A stretch of 19,686 nt of DNA from Pseudoflavonifractor sp964504285 (GCA_964504285.1 CAZDDZ010000050.1:1-19686), one strand, 5' to 3'; positions 1-6,791 are shown, counted from the first letter of the stretch. Notes: generated from the letters alone by a model not told the origin. Numbers and translations: made by a program.

Positions 1-57
1 CCCCGCTCAAAAATCTCAGTCTTTTGACATCCTATTTCAAAATAGCAGTTTGTCTGC
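1..57. repeat. Dispersed intergenic repeat, copy 1
   Basis: This stretch starts with CCCCGCTCAAAA and contains a small AT hairpin (CTATTT-CA-AAATAG). A diverged copy lies at 9697-9755, also starting CCCCGCTCAAAA and also carrying a hairpin at the same place although its bases differ. Both copies sit immediately before an intrinsic terminator hairpin. The window edge cuts off anything to the left, so the full element cannot be seen. Its nature is unknown; it carries no ORF. Confidence 0.5.
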
Positions 58-99
58 AAAAAGAGGAGCGGACGCTAAAAAGCGTCCGCTCCTCTTTTT
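58..99 (-). terminator. Intrinsic terminator of gap
   Basis: A perfect 19-bp stem (58-76 with 81-99) closes on an AAAA/TTTT loop. The core is GC-rich and the stem ends in A5/T5, so it can work in both directions. It begins seven bases past the gap stop codon on the minus strand and is the expected gap terminator. Confidence 0.93.
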
Positions 100-106
100 G
101 CAATTC

Positions 107-1120
107 TTACTTGTGGTCCACAGAGAACATATAAGCAATCAGGTCGAGCACCTTATTGCTGTAACCGATCTCATTATCGTACCAGGACACGACCTTGACG
201 AAGGTATCGGTCAGGGCAATGCCGGCGTCCTTGTCAAAGATAGAGGTGCGGGTGTCGCCCAGGAAGTCGGAGGAGACCACAGCGTCCTCGGTGTAACCCA
301 GGATACCCTTGAGCTCGCCCTCGGAAGCCTTCTTCATGGCGGCGCAGATCTCATCGTACTTAGCGGGCTTGGCCAGATTGACGGTCAGGTCAACCACGGA
401 CACGTCCAGGGTGGGAACGCGCATGGACATACCGGTCAGCTTGCCGTTGAGGGAGGGAATGACCTTGCCCACGGCCTTAGCGGCGCCGGTGGAAGAGGGG
501 ATGATGTTGCCGGAAGCAGCGCGGCCGCCGCGCCAATCCTTGGCGGAGGGGCCGTCCACGGTCTTCTGAGTGGCAGTGGCAGAGTGGACGGTGGTCATGA
601 GACCATCAGCAATGCCCCAGTTGTCGTGCAGCACCTTGGCAATGGGAGCCAGGCAGTTGGTGGTGCAGGAAGCATTGGACACAAAGGTCATGCTGGGGTC
701 ATAAGTTGTATTGTTGACGCCCATAACGAACATGGGGGTATCGTCCTTGGAGGGGGCGGACATAACGACCTTCTTAGCACCGGCGTCAATGTGAGCCTGT
801 GCCTTCTCCTTGGTGAGGAACACGCCGGTGGACTCAACCACGTACTCGGCGGAAACCTTGCCCCAGGGAATGTCCTTGGGATCCTTCTGGGCGAAGAACT
901 CAATCTCCTTGCCGTTTACAATGATGGAGTGGTCGGTGTAGCTGACCTCGCCCTCAAAGCGGCCGTGCATCGTATCATACTTCAGCATGTACGCCATATA
1001 GTCAGGGGTCATGAAGGGGTCGTTGATACCGACAAACTCAATGTCGGAGCGGCCGATACCGGCGCGGAAAACAAGACGGCCGATGCGGCCAAAGCCGTTA
1101 ATGCCAACTTTAATGCCCAT
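107..1120 (-). CDS. gap: Glyceraldehyde-3-phosphate dehydrogenase, NAD-type
   Basis: This 337-residue protein is a full-length phosphorylating GAPDH, the cytosolic glycolytic enzyme that converts glyceraldehyde-3-phosphate, phosphate and NAD+ to 1,3-bisphosphoglycerate. The Rossmann motif GINGFGRIGR is at residues 6-15. The acidic residue of INDPF near residue 33 favours NAD+ over NADP+. The active-site motif SNASCTTNC places the catalytic cysteine at residue 152, and the C-terminal WYDNEIGYSNKV motif is present. The ATG at 1120 is preceded by AAGGAG, and the length fits the family. The gene is transcribed alone, with its own promoter and terminator; pgk and tpi are not adjacent. The long ORF on the opposite strand is a shadow of this gene. 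Identification is close to certain. Confidence 0.98.
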   Translation of the reverse strand: MGIKVGINGFGRIGRLVFRAGIGRSDIEFVGINDPFMTPDYMAYMLKYDTMHGRFEGEVSYTDHSIIVNGKEIEFFAQKDPKDIPWGKVSAEYVVESTGVFLTKEKAQAHIDAGAKKVVMSAPSKDDTPMFVMGVNNTTYDPSMTFVSNASCTTNCLAPIAKVLHDNWGIADGLMTTVHSATATQKTVDGPSAKDWRGGRAASGNIIPSSTGAAKAVGKVIPSLNGKLTGMSMRVPTLDVSVVDLTVNLAKPAKYDEICAAMKKASEGELKGILGYTEDAVVSSDFLGDTRTSIFDKDAGIALTDTFVKVVSWYDNEIGYSNKVLDLIAYMFSVDHK

Positions 1121-1172
1121 GTTGCATATCTCCTTGCTTCTTTTAAATTTAACGATTTCTCGTGCGCCGCTT

Positions 1173-1201
1173 ATTATAACCCATCTTGTTCAGATTTGAA
1201 A
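1173..1201 (-). promoter_or_regulatory. Probable gap promoter
   Basis: On the minus strand a perfect -10 TATAAT (1178-1173) lies about 50 bases before the gap start codon. Seventeen bases upstream the best -35 is TTTCAA (1201-1196), which is a poor match. The -10 is convincing; the -35 is not. Confidence 0.6.
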
Positions 1202-1396
1202 GAGTTTTTTCGAAAATTTGCAAAAATTTTATCCTTTTTATTCTAAATGCTGCAAAAACGCTCTTCGAACCAACTTAAGCTCCACGCTACGCTTTTCATC
1301 ACCCCCTTAAGCCCGGTCTTGTCTTTGCCCGCTTCCCCATTACCAGAAACAAATTCCGTTTTTATTTTTCCTTCTTGACATTATTCGACATAATTC

Positions 1397-1425
1397 TTGT
1401 TGCAAAGGCCAATTTTTGGTATACT
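1397..1425 (+). promoter_or_regulatory. Extended -10 promoter for the kinase-like gene
   Basis: TTGTTG (1397-1402), a 17-base spacer and TATACT (1420-1425) form a sigma-A type promoter. The -10 is preceded by TG plus one base (1417-1419), giving an extended -10. It lies about 70 bases upstream of the start at 1498. Confidence 0.65.
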
Positions 1426-1497
1426 GAATGTACTCAAATTTTTTGCTGCTCTGCACATGCTAATAACGCACAATGACAGCGGAGGTGATTTGGCGAC

Positions 1498-2304
1498 ATG
1501 GCAGAAAAAAACGGTGATCCCACCCTTTTTACAGGCCCATCCCAGGCCATTTTTCTTGAACAGCTGCGCCAGCAGGTAAGCAATCTTATGGCGGCTCTTC
1601 ACCTGCTTACCCCCGCCATAAGGGAACAAGGCGAAGCCAAAAACGACCAGTATTTAGCCATTATGAATCAAAGCTTTTACCGAATGCTGCGACTAATGAA
1701 CCATGTTGAGTTTTACCAGGACGCACAGCTGGGCGGCATTCCCTACCGTCCCGGCCCGTTGGATTTAGCCGGACTGTGCCGGGAAATTGCTGAGCAAACC
1801 CTTCCTCTGGCAAAGCTTGCCGGAGTTACCTTTCGCTATGAGAGCGATCTTTCCGGTCTGATTACCACCGGTGACGGCACCCTTCTGCGCCGCCTGCTGC
1901 TGGGGCTTTTCTCCAACGCTATTAAGGCCGCCGGCGAGGGGGGAGAGGCAGGGCTGCACCTCACTAAGCAAAAAAACCGTGCCATCCTTACCGTTTGGGA
2001 CAATGGCCCCGGCCTGACTCCGGATGGCGAAGCCCCATCCTACCGTGCCGACGGCGGCATGGGACTGGGACTGGGCATTGTGCGGGAGCTGGCTCATCTT
2101 CACGGCGGGGCCGTCATGCTGGAAAGCCGCCCCGAGCGCGGTATGCGGGCCGTGGTTTCGCTGCCCATTAACATGCCGGATCCGCTGGGTGTTCGTACCC
2201 CAGCCGCCCCCGGCTGGGACCCGCACGGCGGTTTCTCCCCTATCTTAGTAGAGCTGTCCGACTTGCTGCCCCACGAGGCGTTTTTACCCGATGATATAGA
2301 ATAA
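1498..2304 (+). CDS. Soluble histidine-kinase-like ATPase lacking the usual phospho-acceptor histidine
   Basis: This 268-residue protein has a GHKL/HATPase_c domain: N-box LFSNAIKAA (Asn140), G1 box WDNGPG (Asp168), and glycine-rich lid GMGLGLG (187-193). The N-terminal 70 or so residues look like a two-helix dimerisation (HisKA-like) region, but where kinases have SHELRTP this protein reads QQVSNLM, so the canonical histidine is missing; His35 further along is the only nearby candidate. No membrane segment or signal peptide is visible, so it should be cytosolic. A roughly 40-residue tail (226-268) follows the ATPase fold and ends in an acidic stretch. The ATG at 1498 has a perfect GGAGGTGAT site. 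It stands alone between a promoter and a terminator, with no response regulator beside it. It could be a degenerate sensor kinase, an anti-sigma-like kinase or a scaffold; the partner is unknown. Confidence 0.75.
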   Translation: MAEKNGDPTLFTGPSQAIFLEQLRQQVSNLMAALHLLTPAIREQGEAKNDQYLAIMNQSFYRMLRLMNHVEFYQDAQLGGIPYRPGPLDLAGLCREIAEQTLPLAKLAGVTFRYESDLSGLITTGDGTLLRRLLLGLFSNAIKAAGEGGEAGLHLTKQKNRAILTVWDNGPGLTPDGEAPSYRADGGMGLGLGIVRELAHLHGGAVMLESRPERGMRAVVSLPINMPDPLGVRTPAAPGWDPHGGFSPILVELSDLLPHEAFLPDDIE

Positions 2305-2340
2305 AAATAGGGGCTGTTCATATGAACAGCCCCTATTTTT
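2303..2340. terminator. Bidirectional terminator, perfect palindrome
   Basis: The 38 bases form a perfect palindrome centred on CATATG, with A5 at one end and T5 at the other. It serves the plus-strand gene ending at 2304 and the minus-strand operon ending at 2339. Both stop codons overlap its ends. Confidence 0.92.
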
Positions 2341-3082
2341 ATGATTTCCAATGGGCTTCAAACTCCACGTTTTTGCCCTCACCCCGGCTGTTATCCAGCT
2401 CCAAGTATACCTTTCCGGGGGAGAAAATGGATAGGTCAAGGCTTTCCTCAATTTCCCCGCCACCCGAGAGGTCAAAGGTGCGCTCCAGCTCCCCCTGATA
2501 AACCCGCAAGGTCAGAGGGCCTTCCTCGCACTCCCCCTCAAAGTAGAGCATATTGGGCTTGCCGTTATCTTCAATTTTAAATGAACACCGAGGGCTTTTA
2601 TTTGTATAATGCCACTTTACGCTCCACTGGTCGCCCCGGTTATTTTCCACATAGACTGTGGATATGCTGGGGGTAAAGTCCACCCCGTCAGCGATGGCGA
2701 GCCCGACAACAGCGGCAATGCCCAGCACCACGGTGAGTACAATTCCTATAACGGCGGCAATGAGCAAGCCTTTCCCCACCGGCTTTACGGGCTGAGGATC
2801 CTCTTGAGGCAGCTGCGCTCCGCAGTAGCCGCAGAAGGTGCTGCGCACCGGGACGGGCTTGCCGCAGCCGGAGCAGGGGCGGCGACTTTCCTTGCGCCCC
2901 ACCAGGAAATAAAGGAGCAGCCCCAGCAGGCTAGGCACCAGCACCACCACCAGCGTCCACACCCCGGCCTCCAGCCCCCGACTTTTGGCGTCCCGGTAGA
3001 CCCAAACGGCAATCAAAGCCATGGAGGTCAGTGCCAAAAAAACAAGTCCCAACGCAACGCAGAGAACAAATGCCAAGTTCAT
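2339..3082 (-). CDS. Membrane zinc-ribbon protein of ECF sigma operon, unknown function
   Basis: This 247-residue protein has an N-terminal pair of membrane helices with VYRDAKSRG between them and VPSLLGLLLYFLVG in the second, like the N-terminal helices of PLD-nuclease_N/PLDc_N small membrane proteins. Then comes a zinc ribbon, CSGCGKP with FCGYCGAQL about 15 residues later (four Cys), a third membrane helix (IAAVIGIVLTVVLGIAAVVG) and a C-terminal roughly 100-residue beta-rich domain that may be outside the cell. The ATG at 3082 overlaps the stop of the upstream gene as ATGA and has a good GAAAGGAAGG site, so translation is probably coupled. A longer ORF runs upstream in frame but overlaps the preceding gene and is not believed. 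Its place in the operon suggests an effector or regulator of the sigma factor response; no reaction can be assigned. Confidence 0.72.
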   Translation of the reverse strand: MNLAFVLCVALGLVFLALTSMALIAVWVYRDAKSRGLEAGVWTLVVVLVPSLLGLLLYFLVGRKESRRPCSGCGKPVPVRSTFCGYCGAQLPQEDPQPVKPVGKGLLIAAVIGIVLTVVLGIAAVVGLAIADGVDFTPSISTVYVENNRGDQWSVKWHYTNKSPRCSFKIEDNGKPNMLYFEGECEEGPLTLRVYQGELERTFDLSGGGEIEESLDLSIFSPGKVYLELDNSRGEGKNVEFEAHWKS

Positions 3083-3399
3083 AGTAAAACCCTTCCTTTC
3101 TTTCTCAGGCCAAAGCACGCAAGCCCTACCACTGTAAAGGCCGTTGTGGTGACCACTGTCACAACCGACGCCACCGCCAGCACGAAATTGACCGGCCACG
3201 GCAGCAGCGCGCCCAGCAGAACCAGCACGGCTCCCACACCCAGGGACAGCGCCAGCGGCAGCCACCACAGGGAGATGCCCCGCCCGGTTTTCCGGGCCAT
3301 TGCCAGCTCGCCTCGGAGCCGAGTATCCAGATAGTCGGGGCGGTGCGCCTCTCTACCCAAGGTCTCGCTTAAAATTATGTCCAGTTCCTTATCATACAC
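3079..3399 (-). CDS. Small membrane protein, putative anti-sigma factor
   Basis: This protein of about 106 residues has a charged N-terminal half (DKELDIILSETLG, then LDTRLRGEL) and two membrane helices (roughly WWLPLALSLGVGAVLVLLGALL and a second from PVNFVLAVAS onward). It sits directly after the ECF sigma gene and overlaps it by eight bases. The start chosen is the GTG at 3399, which has GGGAGG nine bases upstream and sits at the sigma stop; the alternative GTG at 3441 has no ribosome binding site. No zinc-binding anti-sigma motif (HxxxCxxC) is seen. Calling it an anti-sigma factor rests on position, size and topology: a cytosolic segment that could hold the sigma factor at the membrane. 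The family was not recognised from sequence. Confidence 0.62.
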   Translation of the reverse strand: MYDKELDIILSETLGREAHRPDYLDTRLRGELAMARKTGRGISLWWLPLALSLGVGAVLVLLGALLPWPVNFVLAVASVVTVVTTTAFTVVGLACFGLRKKGRVLL

Positions 3400-3898
3400 G
3401 GCTCCACGCCTCCCATCCCGTTTTAATTTGCTCCCGTCCACGCGCCATGCGGCTTTTCACCGTGCCCACAGGCAGCTTAAGCGTCTTGGCAATTTCCTCC
3501 ACCGCCAGCCCGCCCGCGTAGTGAAGTACCAGCGGCAGCCGGTATTTTTCGTCCAGCCCATCCAGAAGGCGCTCCACATCAGCCGCCCGCTCCCGCTTTA
3601 GGAGGGTCTCCTCCGGGGTCTCTCCGGCGCTGACCTGCGTCCCATCCTCCTCCGGCACTGTTGGGGCAATGGCCTCCCGGCGGGCAGCGCGGCGGATGCT
3701 GCTTTTCCACAGTCCCGCGGCGGTGGCACAGAGCCATGCGCCGGGATTGCCTTCCTTATCCAATCTCTTTTCGCACTCCAGCGCCCGGAGGAAGGTCTGC
3801 TGGTACAGCTCTTCCGCGTCCCCGGTGTTTCGCGCCAGCCTGCGGCAAAGCCGCCACAGTCTCGGACCGTAAGGCTCAATTAATTCCTCCACCTGCAA
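3392..3898 (-). CDS. ECF-family RNA polymerase sigma factor
   Basis: This is a 168-residue sigma-70 family protein with only regions 2 and 4, typical of ECF (group 4) factors. Region 2 spans about residues 8-45 (DAEELYQQTFLRAL recognises the core and -10). Region 4 is about 108-160, with the helix-turn-helix LAVEEIAKTLKLPVGTVKSRMARG. The acidic linker between them is of normal length. The start is uncertain: TTG at 3898 gives the full region 2, and GTG at 3892 is an alternative two codons in; AAGGATGG upstream is the likely ribosome binding site. The gene leads a minus-strand operon with a membrane protein and a zinc-ribbon membrane protein, all overlapping. A GGAACC/CGATAA promoter upstream suggests it transcribes itself. 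The inducing signal is unknown, though envelope stress is usual for this architecture. Confidence 0.88.
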   Translation of the reverse strand: MQVEELIEPYGPRLWRLCRRLARNTGDAEELYQQTFLRALECEKRLDKEGNPGAWLCATAAGLWKSSIRRAARREAIAPTVPEEDGTQVSAGETPEETLLKRERAADVERLLDGLDEKYRLPLVLHYAGGLAVEEIAKTLKLPVGTVKSRMARGREQIKTGWEAWSRV

Positions 3899-3923
3899 GC
3901 GACTTCACCATCCTTCTGACTGT

Positions 3924-3951
3924 TTATCGCCGTGAAACGAAAAAAGGTTCC
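3924..3951 (-). promoter_or_regulatory. Putative ECF-type autoregulated promoter
   Basis: On the minus strand GGAACC (3951-3946) is followed after 16 bases by CGATAA (3929-3924). This resembles the ECF consensus of GGAAC plus a CGT-type -10 with 16-17 spacing. The start of transcription would fall just upstream of the AAGGATGG site of the sigma gene. The spacer carries a T6 run, also common in ECF promoters. Confidence 0.55.
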
Positions 3952-4026
3952 CAAAGATTTTATATGTTCCGATTCACATAGCGAACCCGATTCGGTCGGG
4001 CAGGCTAGCCTATGCGTCTCCGCTAC

Positions 4027-4055
4027 TTGACGGTATAGCGCTAAAATGCGATAAT
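4027..4055 (+). promoter_or_regulatory. Sigma-A promoter of the cation efflux gene
   Basis: TTGACG (4027-4032), 17 bases, GATAAT (4050-4055): five of six matches in each box at ideal spacing. It lies about 30 bases from the start codon at 4087, leaving a very short leader with no room for a large riboswitch. Confidence 0.75.
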
Positions 4056-4086
4056 ATTACAATACCATAATTTATGAGGTGTGCCC

Positions 4087-5262
4087 ATGACGGATTTTTT
4101 GGTGAAAGCCTTAATCAAAGATTGTAATGATGTACAGAATCCCACCGTCCGGCAGCGATACGGCACGCTCTCCGGTGGCGTGGGGATTTTTTTGAACCTA
4201 TTGCTGTCGGCAGGCAAGTTTTTGGCGGGATTACTTACCGGAAGCATTGCCATTACCGCCGATGCCTTTAATAATCTCTCCGATGCAGGCTCCTCCGTGG
4301 TGACACTGCTGGGCTTTCGCATGGCGGGTAAGCGGGCCGACAGCGACCATCCTTTCGGCCACGGGCGGATTGAGTACCTCTCCGGCCTGGTGGTTGCCGC
4401 CGCCATTCTGCTGGTGGGGGTGGAGCTGGGGAAGTCAGCCCTGGACAAGATTCTTCACCCGGCGCTGGTTTCCTTCTCCTGGGTGTCTATTGTCATTCTA
4501 TTTGTCTCTATCTTGGTAAAGCTCTGGATGTGCTTTTTTAACCGCAATCTCTCCCGGCGCATTGACTCAGCCGCTATGTCCGCCACCGCCACCGACTCTC
4601 TGTCCGATGTAGTGGCCACCTCCGCCGTGTTGCTGGGCACTCTGGTCGGACACTTTTTTCAGGTGTCCGTCGACGGCTGGGTGGGCATTCTGGTGGCCGC
4701 CTTTATTCTCAAGGCGGGCTGGGAGGCGGCTAAGGATACCCTCAATCCCCTGCTGGGTCAGAGCCCTGACCCCACGCTGGTACAGGACATTCAAAGCACC
4801 GTGCTCTCCTACCCCGAAATTCAGGGTATTCACGACCTGATCATTCACGATTACGGTCCCGGCCGCCGTATGTTGAGTTTGCATGCCGAGGTACCCATGG
4901 ACGGTGATCTGATGGAGCTTCATGACATTATTGATTCCGCCGAGCGTGAACTGAAAGCCAAGTTTCAAATTGAAGCCTCCATTCACATGGACCCTATCGC
5001 CACCGGGGATGAGACGATCATGGCAGCCCGTACCCTGGCCGACGGTATTGTACGGGAAATTGACCCGGCCATGAGCATTCACGACTTCCGCATGACCACC
5101 GGCCCTCTTCACCGCAACTTGATTTTCGACGTGGTGGTGCCGTATCACCTCACCCTCACCGACGAGCAGGTGAGGGAGCGCATTACCGCTAAATTTAAGG
5201 AAATCGACCCCTGTTACTTTGCCGTCATTGAGATTGACCGGGCCTATACCGAGCACGGCTAA
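4087..5262 (+). CDS. Cation diffusion facilitator, probable Mn2+ exporter
   Basis: This 391-residue membrane protein belongs to the CDF family, proton-coupled metal exporters of the cytoplasmic membrane. About six helices span residues 30-215, followed by a cytosolic ferredoxin-like metal-sensing dimer domain and a C-terminal extension to 391. The family signature DHPFGHGRIEYL is at 87-98. The transport site residues are Asn62 and Asp66 in helix 2 (NNLSD) and Asp170 and Asp174 in helix 5 (DSLSD). Zinc exporters normally have His in helix 5; the N-D-D-D set matches what is described for the manganese exporter MntE of pneumococcus, so Mn2+ is the inferred substrate. The start is ATG 4087 with GAGG seven bases before; the in-frame GTG at 4081 overlaps that site. 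It is a single-gene unit with its own promoter. Substrate is inference; the family is secure. Confidence 0.9.
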   Translation: MTDFLVKALIKDCNDVQNPTVRQRYGTLSGGVGIFLNLLLSAGKFLAGLLTGSIAITADAFNNLSDAGSSVVTLLGFRMAGKRADSDHPFGHGRIEYLSGLVVAAAILLVGVELGKSALDKILHPALVSFSWVSIVILFVSILVKLWMCFFNRNLSRRIDSAAMSATATDSLSDVVATSAVLLGTLVGHFFQVSVDGWVGILVAAFILKAGWEAAKDTLNPLLGQSPDPTLVQDIQSTVLSYPEIQGIHDLIIHDYGPGRRMLSLHAEVPMDGDLMELHDIIDSAERELKAKFQIEASIHMDPIATGDETIMAARTLADGIVREIDPAMSIHDFRMTTGPLHRNLIFDVVVPYHLTLTDEQVRERITAKFKEIDPCYFAVIEIDRAYTEHG

Positions 5263-5355
5263 GCCCTCCTTTAGCGGTGCGGACACTTTTATAGTGGGCC
5301 AGTGTTCCCCGTTATCCCAAACCGAGGTGCACCTACCTTGTCCTGCCTTCGGCGA

Positions 5356-5408
5356 CCTACTTTCGAACGGACGAAAGTAGGCAAAGTCCGTCGGGGTTGC
5401 GACCCCGA
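5356..5408. repeat. Two adjacent strong hairpins
   Basis: The first hairpin has a perfect 10-bp stem, CCTACTTTCG (5356-5365) with CGAAAGTAGG (5372-5381). The second has a 7-bp stem TCGGGGT (5391-5397) with ACCCCGA (5402-5408). Neither has a T tract, so they are not typical terminators for the CDF gene. They look like part of a dispersed palindromic intergenic element, though only one copy lies in this window. Confidence 0.55.
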
Positions 5409-5644
5409 ACCCTATAAGTCCATGGCGGCGGTACGGTTTTCAACAGTCGGCAAAACCAGATAGCGGTTACTAGCTCGGCATAGTCTGCGCCCGGTAAAGT
5501 AGGGCTGCCGCCCGTCGGCAAGGGTAGCCCCTAACCCGCGGTAGTTGCGTTTTACTTGGTGCAACCAATGCCGCCGTCGGTGCGGTGGAATTGCTATACC
5601 TTGGTGACCGTTATAGCCGTATAATGGGCGGGGCGGTTTCCCTC

Positions 5645-5845
5645 CGACTTTGCAAAAAACGCCGCAGGCTTGCGTGAGTCGCCTGTTTTGNNNNNNNNNN
5701 NNNNNNNNNNNNNNNNNNNNNNNNNNNNNNNNNNNNNNNNNNNNNNNNNNNNNNNNNNNNNNNNNNNNNNNNNNNNNNNNNNNNNNNNNNTGTTTTTGCG
5801 CCGCTTCGGGTCTTAGCCCGCTGCTCTCGACGGCTCGGCGCTTCT
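5645..5845. repeat. Tandem repeat unit 1, split by the N gap
   Basis: The left part (5645-5690) begins CGACTTTGC and ends CCTGTTTTG; the right part (5791-5845) begins TGTTTTTGCG and ends CGGCGCTTCT. Joined together they match the unbroken copy at 5891-5991 apart from one A in a poly-A run. If the gap were empty the repeat period would be about 146 bases. Confidence 0.85.
5691..5790. other. Assembly gap of 100 Ns
   Basis: Exactly 100 N characters, the usual placeholder for a scaffold gap of unknown length. It lies inside a repeat unit, so the true content may be nothing, or additional repeat copies. Confidence 0.98.
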
Positions 5846-5890
5846 CCCCTGTCACGCCTCGCCTGTTCGCCACGCGGTTCTAAGCCCCTT

Positions 5891-5991
5891 CGACTTTGCA
5901 AAAAAACGCCGCAGGCTTGCGTGAGTCGCCTGTTTTGTGTTTTTGCGCCGCTTCGGGTCTTAGCCCGCTGCTCTCGACGGCTCGGCGCTTC
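5891..5991. repeat. Tandem repeat unit 2, intact
   Basis: This unbroken copy starts CGACTTTGC with a seven-A run and continues through CCTGTTTTG and TGTTTTTGCG to the segment TCTTAGCCCGCTGCTCTCGA and on to CGGCGCTTCT. It ends about 45 bases upstream of the response-regulator promoter -10. A diverged partial copy of its right half is at 9841-9892. Confidence 0.85.
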
Positions 5992-6009
5992 TTTTAAATT
6001 TACAAAAAA

Positions 6010-6040
6010 TTCACCGCAATGGCTATTTTACGGATATAAT
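6010..6040 (+). promoter_or_regulatory. Probable promoter of the two-component/htrA operon
   Basis: A perfect TATAAT is at 6035-6040, 30 bases before the response-regulator start. The best -35 is TTCACC (6010-6015) at a long 19-base spacing. The weak -35 would suit an activated promoter, for example by the response regulator itself, but no direct-repeat operator was clearly identified. Confidence 0.55.
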
Positions 6041-6069
6041 GGTATTACAAAAAACAAGGGGGATGCTTT

Positions 6070-6756
6070 ATGGCCCGAAAAGTGTTGATTGTAGAAGATG
6101 AAGCCAATATTGCCGAGCTTTTGCACCTTTATCTGGAAAAAGAGGGGTTTCAAACCGCAGTGGCCGCCGACGGCGGCAAAGGGGTGGAGCTTTTCCGCTC
6201 CTACCAGCCCGACCTGGTGCTGCTGGACATTATGCTGCCTGTTATGGACGGCTGGTCGGTGCTGGCGAAAATTCGGGAGGCTGACAAGACCCCTGTCATT
6301 ATGCTCACCGCCAAGGGCGAGACCGAGGACAAGGTGCACGGTCTGGAGGACGGTGCTGACGACTACATTGTCAAGCCCTTTGAGATGAAGGAGGTCTTGG
6401 CCCGCATCCACGCCGTTCTGCGCCGCTTCGGGGCAGAGGAGGCGGACAGCGGCGAAAAGAAGCTCTCCTTTGACAAGCTGACCATTAATTTGGACTCCTA
6501 CGAGCTTTTGGTGGACGGCAAGCGGGTGGACACCCCCCCGAAGGAGCTGGAGCTGCTGTTTCATCTGGCTGCCTCCCCCAACCGGGTATTTACCCGCAAT
6601 CAGCTGCTGGATGAGGTCTGGGGCTTTGACTACTTCGGGGATTCCCGCACGGTAGATGTGCACATTAAGCGTCTGCGGGAAAAGCTGGAGGGCATTAGCG
6701 AAAAATGGGCACTCAAGACCGTCTGGGGCGTGGGATATAAGTTTGAGGTCATGTAA
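6070..6756 (+). CDS. OmpR/PhoB-family response regulator
   Basis: This 228-residue cytosolic DNA-binding regulator has a receiver domain (about 3-115) and a winged-helix domain (about 130-226). Receiver residues are present: acidic pair Glu9-Asp10, phospho-acceptor Asp53 in LLDIMLPVMDG, Thr80 and Lys102 in VKPF. The C-terminal domain has the family pattern PPKELELLFHLA, the recognition helix region GDSRTVDVHIKRLREKL and WGVGYKF. The ATG at 6070 has AAGGGGG seven to eight bases upstream. It is followed by a histidine kinase and an HtrA protease on the same strand; the order resembles CssRS and its target htrA in Bacillus, so control of the protease on misfolded secreted proteins is the likely job. 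A hairpin with T tract separates it from the kinase gene. Family certain, CssR equivalence inferred. Confidence 0.95.
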   Translation: MARKVLIVEDEANIAELLHLYLEKEGFQTAVAADGGKGVELFRSYQPDLVLLDIMLPVMDGWSVLAKIREADKTPVIMLTAKGETEDKVHGLEDGADDYIVKPFEMKEVLARIHAVLRRFGAEEADSGEKKLSFDKLTINLDSYELLVDGKRVDTPPKELELLFHLAASPNRVFTRNQLLDEVWGFDYFGDSRTVDVHIKRLREKLEGISEKWALKTVWGVGYKFEVM

Positions 6757-6791
6757 CCGCAAAGCAAAAAATTTTTTGAGCTCTTTTAACC

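Larger units (their letters stand above)
5263..6034. other. Gene-free repeat-rich intergenic region with assembly gap
   Basis: About 770 bases separate the CDF gene from the response regulator. ORFs here run through the unknown bases or across repeats and show no protein-like composition. The stretch contains hairpins, a tandem repeat interrupted by 100 Ns and, near 5991-6034, an AT-rich segment leading to a promoter. No tRNA or recognisable ncRNA was seen. The left part (5409-5640) has many short complementary pieces such as TTGGT-GCA-ACCAA and may fold extensively. Confidence 0.7.

Noticed and set aside
50..1246. A 398-residue plus-strand ORF opposite gap
   Set aside because: It is antisense to a full-length, clearly conserved GAPDH, has no ribosome binding site, and its Gly/His/Val-rich composition is that of a shadow ORF.
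1375..1380. Consensus TTGACA as the -35 of the kinase-like gene
   Set aside because: It is 39 bases from the TATACT -10 and no -10 lies at proper spacing; TTGTTG at 1397 fits better.
3083..3268. 62-residue N-terminal extension of the zinc-ribbon protein
   Set aside because: It overlaps the preceding membrane-protein gene out of frame; the ATGA overlap and GAAAGGAAGG site at 3082 define the start.
5412..5901. ORFs crossing the N gap on both strands
   Set aside because: They contain 34 unknown residues, are made of repeat sequence and have no recognisable domain or ribosome binding site.
5263..6034. A CRISPR array in the repeat region
   Set aside because: The repeats are about 100-146 bases long with no short regular spacers, and no cas gene is in the window.
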